Positions 1 to 7,780 of a stretch of DNA of 15,641 nt are shown one piece after another. Source of the DNA: Anaerolinea thermophila (lineage in GTDB: Bacteria; Chloroflexota; Anaerolineae; Anaerolineales; Villigracilaceae); contig DYLB01000031.1 in the NCBI GenBank assembly GCA_020722305.1, positions 1 to 15,641 on the forward strand. The letters are read 5' to 3'. Every line of letters starts with the position of its first letter. Within the stretch, counting starts at the first letter, position 1. The notes beneath the pieces are model-generated. The model was given only the letters and a program-made list of their open reading frames with translations. It was not told where the DNA came from and did no database searches. The position numbers and the translations under genes are program-made.

Positions 1-4
1 TTTT

Positions 5-706
5 TTACGGCCAATGCAACGATTCCCCGTTGGCCTTGAGCCACTTGCGGCGGGATTTGTAATCCGGCAGGATGGCCTCGACGCCGCGCCAGAAATCGGG
101 CGAGTGGTTCTTGACCCGCAAATGGACCAGTTCGTGGACGACGACGTAGTCCACCACGTCGAGCGGGGCCAGCACCAGCCGCCAGGTGAAGCTGAGCGTG
201 CCTTTGCTGCTGCACGATCCCCAGCGGGTGCGGGCCGAGGAGATGCGGAGCTTCCCGTACTCGAAACCATCTCCGGCGGCGTAATGGCGGACGCGCTCCG
301 TAAAAACCTTGCGGGCCTGACGGCGGTACCATTCCTCAAACAGGGATGCGGCTTGCGATGCAGCCCCGTCAGCCAGGGTGAAGGAAAAGCCGTCGAAACG
401 GAGGGCGGGCACGGGTCCGGGGGTGAGGCGCAGGGGATAAAGTCCCCCGAGGTAGGGAAGCTCAGTCCCCTCGGTAAACGTCCGGGGCGCGGGACGGGCC
501 TCCATTTCCTTTAGCTTCGCTTCGACCCAATCGGCGTGGCGCTCGACGATGGCGCGGATCTGCTTGAGCGTGGCCCGCTGCGGGGCGCGCACCACCAGCC
601 GCCCGCCGGGCTGGACGACGAGAGCGATGGTCTTGCGTTTGGAGCGGATGATCTCGGTGATTTCGATCAAAATCAGGTTGTTTTCAGGGTCAAACGATGT
701 GCGCAA
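5..706 (-). CDS. YgjP/DUF45-family zinc metallopeptidase
   Basis: Predicted cytoplasmic metal-dependent hydrolase of the YgjP/SprT-like (DUF45) family, about 233 aa, a normal length. The signature is clear: RWGSCSSKGTLSFTWRL at residues 161-177, then the zinc site HELVHLRVKNHSPDFW at 191-206, where H191, H195 and H201 are the likely ligands and E192 the catalytic base. The N-terminal part (IIRSKRKTIALVVQPGGRLVV) matches the usual start of the family. No ATG lies near the N-terminus. The open frame begins at a TTG at 706, and a second TTG at 670 would also fit, so the start is uncertain and no good Shine-Dalgarno is visible. It follows the acyltransferase by 39 bases on the same strand and is probably co-transcribed. 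The physiological substrate of the family is not established. Confidence 0.85.
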   Translation of the reverse strand: MRTSFDPENNLILIEITEIIRSKRKTIALVVQPGGRLVVRAPQRATLKQIRAIVERHADWVEAKLKEMEARPAPRTFTEGTELPYLGGLYPLRLTPGPVPALRFDGFSFTLADGAASQAASLFEEWYRRQARKVFTERVRHYAAGDGFEYGKLRISSARTRWGSCSSKGTLSFTWRLVLAPLDVVDYVVVHELVHLRVKNHSPDFWRGVEAILPDYKSRRKWLKANGESLHWP

Positions 707-745
707 CTCGATTCGGCGGACTATGGAGTGGCTGTCTCATTTTGA

Positions 746-1828
746 TTACGGCACGATCACCCTCACCAACGGGGTGCGGCGCAGGAAGCGCACCAGGCCA
801 AGCGAGAGCAGGTAGGCCAGCAGGGTGATGAGCGGGATGCTGTACCAGGGCTGACCGAAGCGCACCGCAGTGAAGCGGAGGTCGAGCAGTTCCGCCCCGA
901 TCAGCCGCAGCCATTCGATGGCGAAGACGTGGACGAGATAGATGCCGAAGCTGGCCTCGGCCAGGGGGGTCAGGAGGGCTGCTGCCCGTTCTTCCCAGCC
1001 GGCGAAGCGGGCGGCCAAAGCCTTGGCGGCCACAAAGATGCTCGCGGCTTGCAGGATGACCAGCGGGGAGAGAAAGTCGAACCAAAAGCCGTCATAGGAG
1101 CCGGCGTCGCGGGTCAGGTCGAAGGTGGCGTAGGTCATCAAGGCCGAGAGCAGCAGGTAGGCCGCGCCGCCGGTCCAGAGGGCACGCGGCGGGTAGTCTT
1201 TTTTGGCGAGCAAATGCCCGAGCAGGAAATAGCCCAAATAACCGGTAACAAGCCCGAATTCGGGGGCGATTTCGAGCCGGGTAAAGTTTTCGAGCAGGGG
1301 CAGCAGCGAAGCGGTCACGAACCACAGGCCGGTGAGATACCACAGCTCCCGATCCCGGGCATGGGCGGCCAAAATCCGCAAGAGCGGGACGAGCAGGTAC
1401 AGGCCGAGCAAGGGGTAGAGGAACCACAGGTGGTACATGGTGGGACCCGCCAGCAGGCGCGGGAAGAAGGTGAGGGCCAGTTCGGTGAAGGGGATGCCGC
1501 CGACCGGGCGGGCGTCGCTGAAAAAGAACCAGTAGAGGGCCGACCAGACGACGAAGGGGATGAGCACCTTGCGGGCGCGCTTGGCGAAGAATTTCCCCAG
1601 CGGTTCTTGTTTCGAAAGCAGCAGATAGCCGCTGGCCATGAAGAAGAGGGGGACACAGGCCCGGCCGAGGGCGTCGTAGATGGCCCCGGCGGCCCAGGCG
1701 GGAAAGGTGACGTCGCCCCAGTTGTAGAGCAACGGCGAGGCGACGTGGATCTGGATGACCCAGATGACGCTGAGAGTGCGGACGAGGTCTATCCAGGCGA
1801 GACGAGGGGGTGATGCAGGCGACTCCAT
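746..1828 (-). CDS. membrane acyltransferase 3 family protein (OafA/WecH-like)
   Basis: Integral membrane O-acyltransferase of the acyltransferase 3 family, 360 aa, with about ten hydrophobic segments. Family landmarks are the N-terminal DLVRTLSVIWVIQIHVASPLL with the conserved histidine, PLFFMASGYLLL around residue 65, and YHLWFLYPLLGLYLLVP, as in WecH-type O-acetyltransferases. Near the C-terminus, FGIYLVHVF is also typical. Such enzymes transfer acetyl or other acyl groups to surface sugars or lipids; the acceptor cannot be read from sequence. The open frame continues upstream to 2017, but I chose the ATG at 1828 because the protein family starts there and the extra 63 codons run through a repeat and lack family similarity. 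A TATAAT lies 7 bases before this ATG and no Shine-Dalgarno is present, suggesting leaderless expression. It probably forms a transcription unit with the downstream metallopeptidase. Confidence 0.87.
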   Translation of the reverse strand: MESPASPPRLAWIDLVRTLSVIWVIQIHVASPLLYNWGDVTFPAWAAGAIYDALGRACVPLFFMASGYLLLSKQEPLGKFFAKRARKVLIPFVVWSALYWFFFSDARPVGGIPFTELALTFFPRLLAGPTMYHLWFLYPLLGLYLLVPLLRILAAHARDRELWYLTGLWFVTASLLPLLENFTRLEIAPEFGLVTGYLGYFLLGHLLAKKDYPPRALWTGGAAYLLLSALMTYATFDLTRDAGSYDGFWFDFLSPLVILQAASIFVAAKALAARFAGWEERAAALLTPLAEASFGIYLVHVFAIEWLRLIGAELLDLRFTAVRFGQPWYSIPLITLLAYLLSLGLVRFLRRTPLVRVIVP

Positions 1829-1835
1829 GCGGACG

Positions 1836-1841
1836 ATTATA
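1836..1841 (-). promoter_or_regulatory. -10 box TATAAT of acyltransferase, leaderless
   Basis: On the minus strand a perfect TATAAT is followed by 7 bases and then the ATG at 1828, so transcription would begin at or within a base or two of the start codon. No convincing -35 hexamer is visible at 16-18 bases. The same spacing recurs at glgA and moaC in this window, which raises confidence. Confidence 0.6.
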
Positions 1842-1890
1842 CCCGCAGAGTTAAATGCTTCACCACAAAGGATTTCTTCGTGAGCTTCAT
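1837..1890 (-). CDS. possible 17-codon upstream ORF (doubtful)
   Basis: On the minus strand, GGAGG lies 7 bases before an ATG at 1890 that opens a 17-codon frame reading MKLTKKSFVVKHLTLRV. Its TAA stop lies inside the -10 box of the acyltransferase. The ribosome-binding site and ATG are identical to those used by sodX because both sit in the same 19-base repeat. The peptide matches nothing I recognise and may be only a chance reading through repeat DNA. Confidence 0.2.
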   Translation of the reverse strand: MKLTKKSFVVKHLTLRV

Positions 1891-1906
1891 CGCGCGGCCT
1901 CCAGCC
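1888..1906. repeat. 19-base repeat, copy 1 (other copy 12088-12106)
   Basis: The sequence catcgcgcggcctccagcc is identical here and at 12088-12106. On the minus strand it reads GGAGG, 7 bases, ATG, i.e. a complete translation-initiation signal. A second shared block, caaaggatttc, lies at 1866-1876 before this copy but at 12112-12122 after the other, so the two loci carry the same modules in permuted order. Confidence 0.7.
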
Positions 1907-1948
1907 TGTCCCCTGGACTGTCCATCCAGGATCAGGCCAGGGCCGCGC
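1892..1948. repeat. GC-rich palindromic repeat element, long hairpin
   Basis: An imperfect 57-base inverted repeat. The outer arms are GCGCGGCC (1892-1899) and GGCCGCGC (1941-1948), the middle arms GCCTG (1904-1908) and CAGGC (1933-1937), and the inner arms CCTGGA (1912-1917) and TCCAGG (1925-1930) around a 7-base loop. Its left edge overlaps the 19-base segment repeated at 12088-12106. It resembles a REP-type non-coding palindromic element rather than a terminator, because no T-run follows on either side. Confidence 0.6.
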
Positions 1949-1984
1949 AGCCAAGGGGTTGTCATTCCCCGAAGGGTAAAGAAA

Positions 1985-2012
1985 AATTCGTGCAAGTTCG
2001 TGAAATTCGCGG
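1985..2012. repeat. three degenerate TTCGTG/TTCGCG short repeats
   Basis: Three tandem units of 9-10 bases, AATTCGTGC, AAGTTCGTGA and AATTCGCGG, follow each other directly. They look like a fragment of a dispersed intergenic repeat rather than an operator. Function unknown. Confidence 0.45.
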
Positions 2013-2071
2013 CCCAAAATCTGCTGAATAGGCAGACGCCAAGATGTGGGTAATCACCAGTGGAAAATCAC

Positions 2072-2101
2072 TTGCATAACCGATGTTCACGTGCTTATAA
2101 T
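2072..2101 (+). promoter_or_regulatory. candidate sigma-70 promoter for acyl-CoA dehydrogenase
   Basis: TTGCAT (2072-2077), an 18-base spacer and a perfect TATAAT (2096-2101). This would give a leader of roughly 95 bases before the ATG at 2202. The -35 match is weak (first three bases only), so the -10 element carries the call. A GATAAT near 2148 is an alternative. Confidence 0.5.
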
Positions 2102-2201
2102 GAAATTGTCGTAGTGTGAACCGTTTTTGATTATGCCGATCCGATAATTTGCGATCTGCTTTTTGCGGGTCGGCGAAGGGCAGAATGAATACGGAGAGAA
2201 C

Positions 2202-3440
2202 ATGTCGAACACGATCTTGACCCCCGGCCAACTTGCAATCCAGAATGAAGCGCGGACCTTCGTGCGGGAAGAGGTGCCGCGCCAGTTATTGCTCGATATG
2301 GACGCCGAGAAAGTCCATTACCCGCGTGAGTACGTCCAAAAACTCGCGGCCCGTCGTCTGCTCGGACTGCGCTTTCCTCAGGAATGGGGTGGGCGCGGCC
2401 TGGACTGGTCGCACGAAGTCCTGGCGTTGGAGGAGATCGGCGTATTGGGTGCCAGCCTGGCCTGCCTGTATTCCCTGCCGTCCATCGTCGGGGAGGCCAT
2501 CAACATTTTCTGCTCACCGGAACAGAAGGACAAATTCCTCAAGCCGGTGATCGAAGGTAAGCTGACCGTGGCCGAAGCGTTGACCGAACCCCGCGGCGGC
2601 TCGGACTTCTTCGGCGCAACCGCAACCGCCCGGCGCGAGGGGGATGTCTACGTCCTGAACGGTCAGAAACGCTTCATCGTCGGAGCGGAGGGCGCGGACT
2701 TGTTCATGGTCTATGCCCGCACCGACCCCGACGCAGCCGGGCACAAGGCCATCAGCGCTTTGCTGGTCGAACGCAGCCAAGGCGTGGAAGTCCAGCACGT
2801 CTACGGATTGATGGGCACGCGCGGCGGCGGGACCGGACGGGTCTACTTCCGAGACGTGCGCGTCCCGGTCGGGAATCTGATCGGGCGGGAGCACAGCGCG
2901 TATGAGGTCTTCAACCAAATGATGATCCCGGAGCGGATGACCAGCGCGGCCGGCGCCCTCGGCCTGGCCCGGGCCGCCCTGGAAATCGCCGCCCGTTACG
3001 CCGAGCGGCGCAAGGCCTTCGGGCAGAAGATCCGCGAGTTCGAGGGAGTCAACTTCAAGGTCGCCGAGAGCCTGACGCGCCTCGACGCCGCCCGCGCCCT
3101 GGTCCACGAGACGGCCCGCATCATTGACCGGCTCGGCAATTCCGGCTACGTCCGGCGGATGGTGTCCGAATCGAAGAAATTCGCCACCGATACCGCCTGG
3201 GCGGTGGTCAACGACGCCATGCAGATCATGGGCGGTATCGGCTACACCAACGTCTATCCCATCGAGCGGATGCTGCGCGACGCCCGCCTGATGACCATCT
3301 GGACCGGCACGAACGAGATCATGAACCTGGTCATCCAGCACGAGTATTTCCGGGAATTGCTCGCGACCGTCCCGACCGCCCGCGAGGTCGAGGCCGACGC
3401 TCTCAACGCCAATGCCGAAGGCGAAAAAGTGTACGAGTAG
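2202..3440 (+). CDS. acyl-CoA dehydrogenase family flavoprotein
   Basis: Predicted FAD-dependent acyl-CoA dehydrogenase, 412 aa, full length for the family, catalysing alpha,beta-oxidation of an acyl-CoA thioester with electrons passed to an electron-transfer flavoprotein. Landmarks are AEALTEPRGGSD (residues 124-135, flavin/substrate loop), RKAFGQKI (270-277), QIMGGIGYTN (341-350) and WTGTNEIM (367-374). The base-bearing YEGT of medium- and short-chain enzymes is replaced by WTGT, so T368 sits where glutamate is usual. E244 in PERM matches the alternative base position of isovaleryl-CoA and long-chain dehydrogenases. The ATG at 2202 is chosen for the GGAGAG 5 bases upstream; a frame extension to 2163 is only a TTG. 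It stands alone, with no fatty-acid genes beside it, so the natural substrate is unknown; branched or long acyl chains are an inference. Confidence 0.92.
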   Translation: MSNTILTPGQLAIQNEARTFVREEVPRQLLLDMDAEKVHYPREYVQKLAARRLLGLRFPQEWGGRGLDWSHEVLALEEIGVLGASLACLYSLPSIVGEAINIFCSPEQKDKFLKPVIEGKLTVAEALTEPRGGSDFFGATATARREGDVYVLNGQKRFIVGAEGADLFMVYARTDPDAAGHKAISALLVERSQGVEVQHVYGLMGTRGGGTGRVYFRDVRVPVGNLIGREHSAYEVFNQMMIPERMTSAAGALGLARAALEIAARYAERRKAFGQKIREFEGVNFKVAESLTRLDAARALVHETARIIDRLGNSGYVRRMVSESKKFATDTAWAVVNDAMQIMGGIGYTNVYPIERMLRDARLMTIWTGTNEIMNLVIQHEYFRELLATVPTAREVEADALNANAEGEKVYE

Positions 3441-3449
3441 GGTTTCGAT

Positions 3450-3479
3450 CCAGGCGTCGAAGTCCATCGGACGGCCTGG
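3450..3479. terminator. hairpin between convergent genes, weak terminator candidate
   Basis: CCAGGCGTC (3450-3458) pairs with GAC-G-GCCTGG (3470-3479) with one bulged base. It lies in the 48-base gap between the convergent acyl-CoA dehydrogenase and GH4 genes. No clean T-run follows on either strand, so termination is uncertain. Confidence 0.35.
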
Positions 3480-3488
3480 CGAATGCCT

Positions 3489-4874
3489 TTATTTCCAGAA
3501 CTGCGGCAAATGCTCTTTATAACTCGCCAGGTAATCGTCCAGGATCAGCCGGGCGGTGCGGATGTCGCCGATCATCGGGTCGAGCAGCAGGCCTTGGAGG
3601 GCCTTTTCGCGCGAGCCTTCGACGGCCGCGTCCACGCACAACTGGCCGACGGTCAACTCACGGCGGCAGAGTTCGGCCACCGGTTCGGGCAGCGCCCCTA
3701 CGTGGACCGGATGGATGCCCGCCCCGTCCACGATCACCGGCGTCTCGACGGTTGCGCCGAGGGGCAAATTGGCGATCTGCCCTACGTTGGGTAAATTGGC
3801 CGCCAGGTGGTAGTGCTTACCGGCGCAGGCAATATTTTCGATCATCTCCAGCGCGCCTTCGCTGTCGGTTTCGAGCAGGCCGTCCACCGTCAGGTGTCCA
3901 TCAGCCATGTCATTCAAGCGGTCGAGGCTGAAATCCCGCAGGCTGGCGTTCATCTCCCAGTCGTAGAGACGGATGTGGTATTTCTGCCAGGGCTGCGCGA
4001 GCGGGTCGCTGACCCAGGGCAAATATTCGCACAGGTGGGTGTCGCCGGGGACCGGGAACACGCCGAAGGCCTCATAAACGTCCCTCGTCAGCGGCTCGAA
4101 CTCCGGGTCCAGGGCGAAGAAGCGTTCGCGGAAACGTGGCAGCAAGTCTTCGCCGGTTTGGCGGTCGCGCAGCGCAAGCATCCACGAGAAATGGTTGGTG
4201 CCGGCGGCGAGGAGGTCCACCCGCTGCACCGCCTGGCGAATCACCCCGTCCCGCAGGGCGTGCTGGGACGGGTCGGCGTGCATCCCCTCGATGCCTGCAG
4301 GGATTTCGATGCCGAGTTGCTCCGCCAGGGCCAGGCCGGCGAAGGCGTAGCCGATGAAAATCTGGTGGCACAGCCCGACGGCTTTGATGTGGGTATAGCG
4401 GTTGACCGCGTCGCAGATGCGGGTCATTGGGTTGGTGAAATTGATGAACCAGGCCTGCGGGCAGACCCTTTCCATTTCGCGGGCAATCTCCAACACCGGG
4501 CCGACGTTGCGGAGGGCGTGGGCGAAGCCGCCGGGGCCGCCGTTCTCGGCATACGGCTGGTGGACGCCGTACTTGAGCGGGATTTCGTAATCGGACTTCC
4601 ACAAGGCCTCACGCGGCCCGACCTCGATGGCCGAGACGACGAAATCGCTGCCGGGCAAGGCCTCCTGGTGACTGGCGTGGGCTTCGATGGCGAAGCCCGC
4701 GTCCCACTCGACGTTGAGCCTGCTCGCGAGGCGATGGACGATATCCAGGCTGGCGGGGTTTCGGTCCACCAGGGCCAGGACGCTGCCGCGCAGTTTCTTG
4801 CTGCGCAGGATGGCAGACAGGGTATTTTCCCCAAACGAGGCACTTCCCGCGCCGATGACGGTGATCTTGGTCAT
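3489..4874 (-). CDS. glycoside hydrolase family 4 (NAD/metal-dependent alpha-glycosidase)
   Basis: 461-aa cytoplasmic glycosidase of family GH4, which cleaves by a redox-elimination mechanism using NAD+ and a divalent metal, usually Mn2+. The N-terminus is a Rossmann fold (ITVIGAGSASFGEN, residues 4-17; acidic D37 in LVDRNP). NFTNPM (145-150), GLCH (167-170, C169 as metal ligand) and GTNHF (225-229, H228 as second metal ligand) are family hallmarks. It lacks an obvious cue for phospho-sugar specificity; alpha-galactosidase/alpha-glucosidase type is more likely than 6-phospho-glycosidase, but I cannot fix the substrate. The ATG at 4874 has AAGGA 8 bases upstream. It is divergent from the glycogen operon, fitting a role in alpha-glycoside use, and convergent with the acyl-CoA dehydrogenase. 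No sugar transporter is adjacent. Confidence 0.9.
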   Translation of the reverse strand: MTKITVIGAGSASFGENTLSAILRSKKLRGSVLALVDRNPASLDIVHRLASRLNVEWDAGFAIEAHASHQEALPGSDFVVSAIEVGPREALWKSDYEIPLKYGVHQPYAENGGPGGFAHALRNVGPVLEIAREMERVCPQAWFINFTNPMTRICDAVNRYTHIKAVGLCHQIFIGYAFAGLALAEQLGIEIPAGIEGMHADPSQHALRDGVIRQAVQRVDLLAAGTNHFSWMLALRDRQTGEDLLPRFRERFFALDPEFEPLTRDVYEAFGVFPVPGDTHLCEYLPWVSDPLAQPWQKYHIRLYDWEMNASLRDFSLDRLNDMADGHLTVDGLLETDSEGALEMIENIACAGKHYHLAANLPNVGQIANLPLGATVETPVIVDGAGIHPVHVGALPEPVAELCRRELTVGQLCVDAAVEGSREKALQGLLLDPMIGDIRTARLILDDYLASYKEHLPQFWK

Positions 4875-5074
4875 GTTTTATCCTTCGACAGAGAGTGTGA
4901 TCAGTTGAGTAAAAACATCCCGAAGGTTGGGAAAACTAGTTCGACCCTCTTTCGAAACCTATGGGACGGTTGTTCATCGCAGGGAATTATATACCCTGAC
5001 TGCTGGATGACAATAACCGCCACGCCTACGCGACATGCTACACTCTCCCGCGCTTTCGTTGTAAAATAACCCTC
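4875..5074. other. divergent intergenic region GH4 / glgA
   Basis: These 200 bases separate two divergent carbohydrate genes. The glgA -10 box sits at its right end. An 8-base palindrome AACTAGTT lies near 4940, roughly mid-region on the GH4 side, and could be part of an operator, but I cannot assign a regulator. No clear promoter for the GH4 gene can be named. Confidence 0.4.
5062..5067 (+). promoter_or_regulatory. -10 box TAAAAT of the glg operon, leaderless
   Basis: TAAAAT ends 7 bases before the glgA ATG at 5075, and no Shine-Dalgarno lies in between. The predicted transcription start therefore coincides with the start codon. No convincing -35 hexamer is visible. The arrangement is the same as at the acyltransferase and moaC. 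Confidence 0.55.
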
Positions 5075-6532
5075 ATGCCCGAAAAACTCAAAATCCTGTT
5101 CCTCGCCGCCGAAGCCGATCCCTTCGTCAAGGTCGGCGGGCTGGGTGACGTGGCCGGGTCGCTCCCCGCCGCATTACGCGCCCTGAGCGCCGAATCCGCC
5201 GGGGGCCAAACGCTGGACGTGCGCCTGATGCTCCCGCTCCACCCCGTCGTCCGCACCGACGGGATTACCCTCCGGCTGGAAACCGCCTTTTCGGTGGCCC
5301 ATGCCGCCGGCGAAATCCAGGCCAAGGTCTACGCCGCCGAATGGGATGGCCTGCCGGTCTACTTCATCTCCGCCGAACCGGTCAACAGCGTCCAGACCGT
5401 TTACTCGGCCAACGCCAGTCTGGACGCCGAGAAATACGCCTTCTTCTCGCTGGCCGCCCTCGAAGCGACCCGTCACCTGGGCTGGCAGCCGGAGATCATC
5501 CACGCCAACGACTGGCACACCGCCCTGGCCTGCTACGCCCTGAAACTGCGCCGCAAAGGAGACGAGTTCCTGCGCGGGATGCGCTCCCTGCTCACCATCC
5601 ACAACCTGCCTTTCATGGGGCCGAACATCTCGGCCCAGCTTGCCGGATACGGGTTCGAAGCCCCGGCCACCGACCTGCCCTGGTGGGGCAACCCGCTCCC
5701 CCTCCCGCTCGGACTGTGGGGTGCCGACGCCATCGTGGCCGTCTCACCGACCTATGCACGGGAGATCCTGACCCCGGCCGCTGGCTGCGGGCTGGAAACC
5801 TTCCTGAGCGGGCGCGCCCTGCAAGTCTTCGGCATCCTGAATGGGATAGACACCCGCCGCTTCGACCCCCAGACCGACCCGGCCCTCGAAAAGAACTACT
5901 CGACCCAAACGATCAAAGCCCGCCAGGCCAACAAGGCCGGCTTGCAGCGCCAGTTGAAACTGCCAGAAGCGCCCGGGATGCCCGTGCTGGCCACCGTCTC
6001 CCGCCTCGACCCGCAGAAAGGCATGGACCTGGTCTTCGACGCCCTGCGCTACCTCGACGGACTCGACTGGCAGGCCGTCCTGCTCGGCACGGGCGACCCC
6101 GAACTGGAGACCCAGGCCCGGATGCTGCAAAAGGACTTCCCCAACCGGGTGCGGGCGGAGGTCCGTTTCGACGCCCGCCTGGCGAATAGAATCTACGCCG
6201 GCTCCGACATCCTGATGATGCCCTCGCGCTACGAACCCTGCGGCCTATCGCAGATGATCGCCATGCGCTACGGCAGCGTCCCGGTCGTGCGGGCCACCGG
6301 CGGCCTGGTGGATACGATCCGCGAGGGCGAGACTGGCTTCCTGTTCGCAGAACCGTCAGCCGAGTCCCTCTCGCTGGCGCTGCGGCGGGCCATTTCGGTC
6401 TTCGGCGATAAAGACGCCTGGCAGGCGTTACAACTCAAGGGCATGTCGCGTGACTTCTCCTGGGAAGCCTCCGCCCGCCAGTACGCCGAGGTCTACCAAT
6501 CCTTGTTGAAAAGGAGGGTCAACACCTTATGA
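5075..6532 (+). CDS. glgA: glycogen synthase (ADP-glucose), GT5
   Basis: Starch/glycogen synthase of glycosyltransferase family 5, 485 aa, typical bacterial length. It adds glucose from ADP-glucose to the non-reducing end of alpha-1,4-glucan. The N-terminal nucleotide-sugar loop reads KVGGLGDV (residues 19-26), matching the KTGGL motif of the family with Val for Thr. IHANDWHTAL and LTIHNLPFMG follow. The C-terminal donor site YEPCGLSQMIAMRYG begins at Y386, with the conserved glutamate at E387, then the TGGLVDT loop. First gene of a three-gene operon: its TGA overlaps the glgC ATG (ATGA, 4 bases), so translation is likely coupled. No branching enzyme or phosphorylase is in the window. Confidence 0.96.
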   Translation: MPEKLKILFLAAEADPFVKVGGLGDVAGSLPAALRALSAESAGGQTLDVRLMLPLHPVVRTDGITLRLETAFSVAHAAGEIQAKVYAAEWDGLPVYFISAEPVNSVQTVYSANASLDAEKYAFFSLAALEATRHLGWQPEIIHANDWHTALACYALKLRRKGDEFLRGMRSLLTIHNLPFMGPNISAQLAGYGFEAPATDLPWWGNPLPLPLGLWGADAIVAVSPTYAREILTPAAGCGLETFLSGRALQVFGILNGIDTRRFDPQTDPALEKNYSTQTIKARQANKAGLQRQLKLPEAPGMPVLATVSRLDPQKGMDLVFDALRYLDGLDWQAVLLGTGDPELETQARMLQKDFPNRVRAEVRFDARLANRIYAGSDILMMPSRYEPCGLSQMIAMRYGSVPVVRATGGLVDTIREGETGFLFAEPSAESLSLALRRAISVFGDKDAWQALQLKGMSRDFSWEASARQYAEVYQSLLKRRVNTL

Positions 6533-7780
6533 AAACTCGAGCCGTCATCCTGGCCGGCGGCGAAGGCGCCCGCTTGAGCGTCTTGACCGCCAAACGCACC
6601 AAACCCGCCGTCCCCTTCGCGGGCAAGTACCGCATCATTGATTTTGCCCTCTCGAACTGCGTCAACTCCGGCATCTTCGACGTCATGATCCTGGCCCAAT
6701 ACCGTCCCCAATCCCTGATCGAACACATCGGGGCCGGCGCGCCCTGGGACCTGAACCGGGACTTCACCGGCGGGGTGCGCATCCTGACCCCGTACAAAGC
6801 CCGCCACAACTCGGACTGGTACAGCGGCACCGCCGACGCCGTCCAGCAGAACTTCACCTTCATCAAACGCGACGCCCCGGAGCTGGTCCTGATCCTGTCC
6901 GGCGACCACATCTATACGATGGATTACGACGCCATGATCGCCTTCCACCTGGACCACGGGGCCGACCTGACCATGGGCGCGATCCGCGTCCCGATGGCCG
7001 ACGCCTCCCGCTTCGGCATCCTGGCCATGGATCCGGGCTACCGGGTGACCTCCTTCGTCGAGAAACCGGCCAAACCGCCTTCCAACTTTGCCAACATGGG
7101 CGTCTACCTGTTCAGCCTGAACCTGCTCGACCGGGCGCTGTGGGAGGATCACCAGCGCAAAGGGTCGTCGCACGATTTCGGCAAAGACATCCTGCCGCGC
7201 CTGATCAAGAGCAAAGCCAACGTCTACGCCTTCCCTTACACCGGCTACTGGATGGACGTGGGCACGCTGCACTCCTACTGGCAGGCCCACATGGACCTGC
7301 TCTCGCCCAACCCGCCGCTCAAACTCTACGACCGGCGCTGGGTGATCCACACCCGCACCGAGGAACGGCCCCCGGTGCGCTTCCCGGAGCGGGCCACCGT
7401 TTACGCCAGCATGGTCGCCGACGGCTGCTTCATCCAGGAGAACGCGGTGGTGGAGAGCAGCGTGCTCTCGCCGGGGGTCATCGTCCGGCCTGGGGCGGTG
7501 GTGCGCGAATCGATCCTGCTGACCGACTGCATCGTCGAAAGCGGGGCGGTCGTCGAGCGGGCCATCCTGGACAAGCGCGTCCGGGTCGGCCAGAACGTCC
7601 GACTCGGCGGCGGGAGCGGCACCCAGCCCGTCAACTTGACCGTGGTCGGCAAGAACAGCCAGTTGCCGCCCGGCCTGGTCGTCGAACCCAGCGCGGTGAT
7701 CGAGAACGACGTGGCCCCGTCCGATTTCGACTCCCAATTCGTCTCATCCAGCCAAACCGTCACCCCCAGGAGAAAAGCCA

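Larger units (their letters stand above)
1829..2201. other. repeat-rich intergenic region between divergent genes
   Basis: This 373-base gap separates the acyltransferase (minus) from the acyl-CoA dehydrogenase (plus). It contains the acyltransferase -10 box, a possible 17-codon reading frame (1837-1890), a 19-base repeat shared with the sodX start region, a long GC-rich hairpin (1892-1948), a run of degenerate TTCGTG repeats (1985-2012) and a candidate plus-strand promoter (2072-2101). I see no convincing protein gene of normal size in it. The AT-rich half (about 1980-2160) differs in composition from the flanking genes, as expected for a promoter region. Confidence 0.7.

Noticed and set aside
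929..1813. 294-codon plus-strand open frame opposite the acyltransferase
   Set aside because: Composition is repetitive Gly/Glu/Gln-rich with no family resemblance, and the opposite strand encodes a clear membrane acyltransferase; it is a GC-driven antisense frame.
1829..2017. Longer start for the acyltransferase
   Set aside because: The additional 63 codons pass through repeat DNA and do not resemble the family N-terminus; the ATG at 1828 lies next to a -10 box.
2514..3467. 317-codon minus-strand open frame opposite the acyl-CoA dehydrogenase
   Set aside because: No domain seen; complementary strand is an intact dehydrogenase.
3807..5069. 420-codon plus-strand open frame opposite the GH4 gene
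   Set aside because: No recognisable domain or ribosome-binding site, while the minus strand has all GH4 motifs.
6493..7737. 414-codon minus-strand open frame opposite glgC
   Set aside because: Antisense shadow rich in Gly, Asp, Val and His; glgC on the plus strand is complete.
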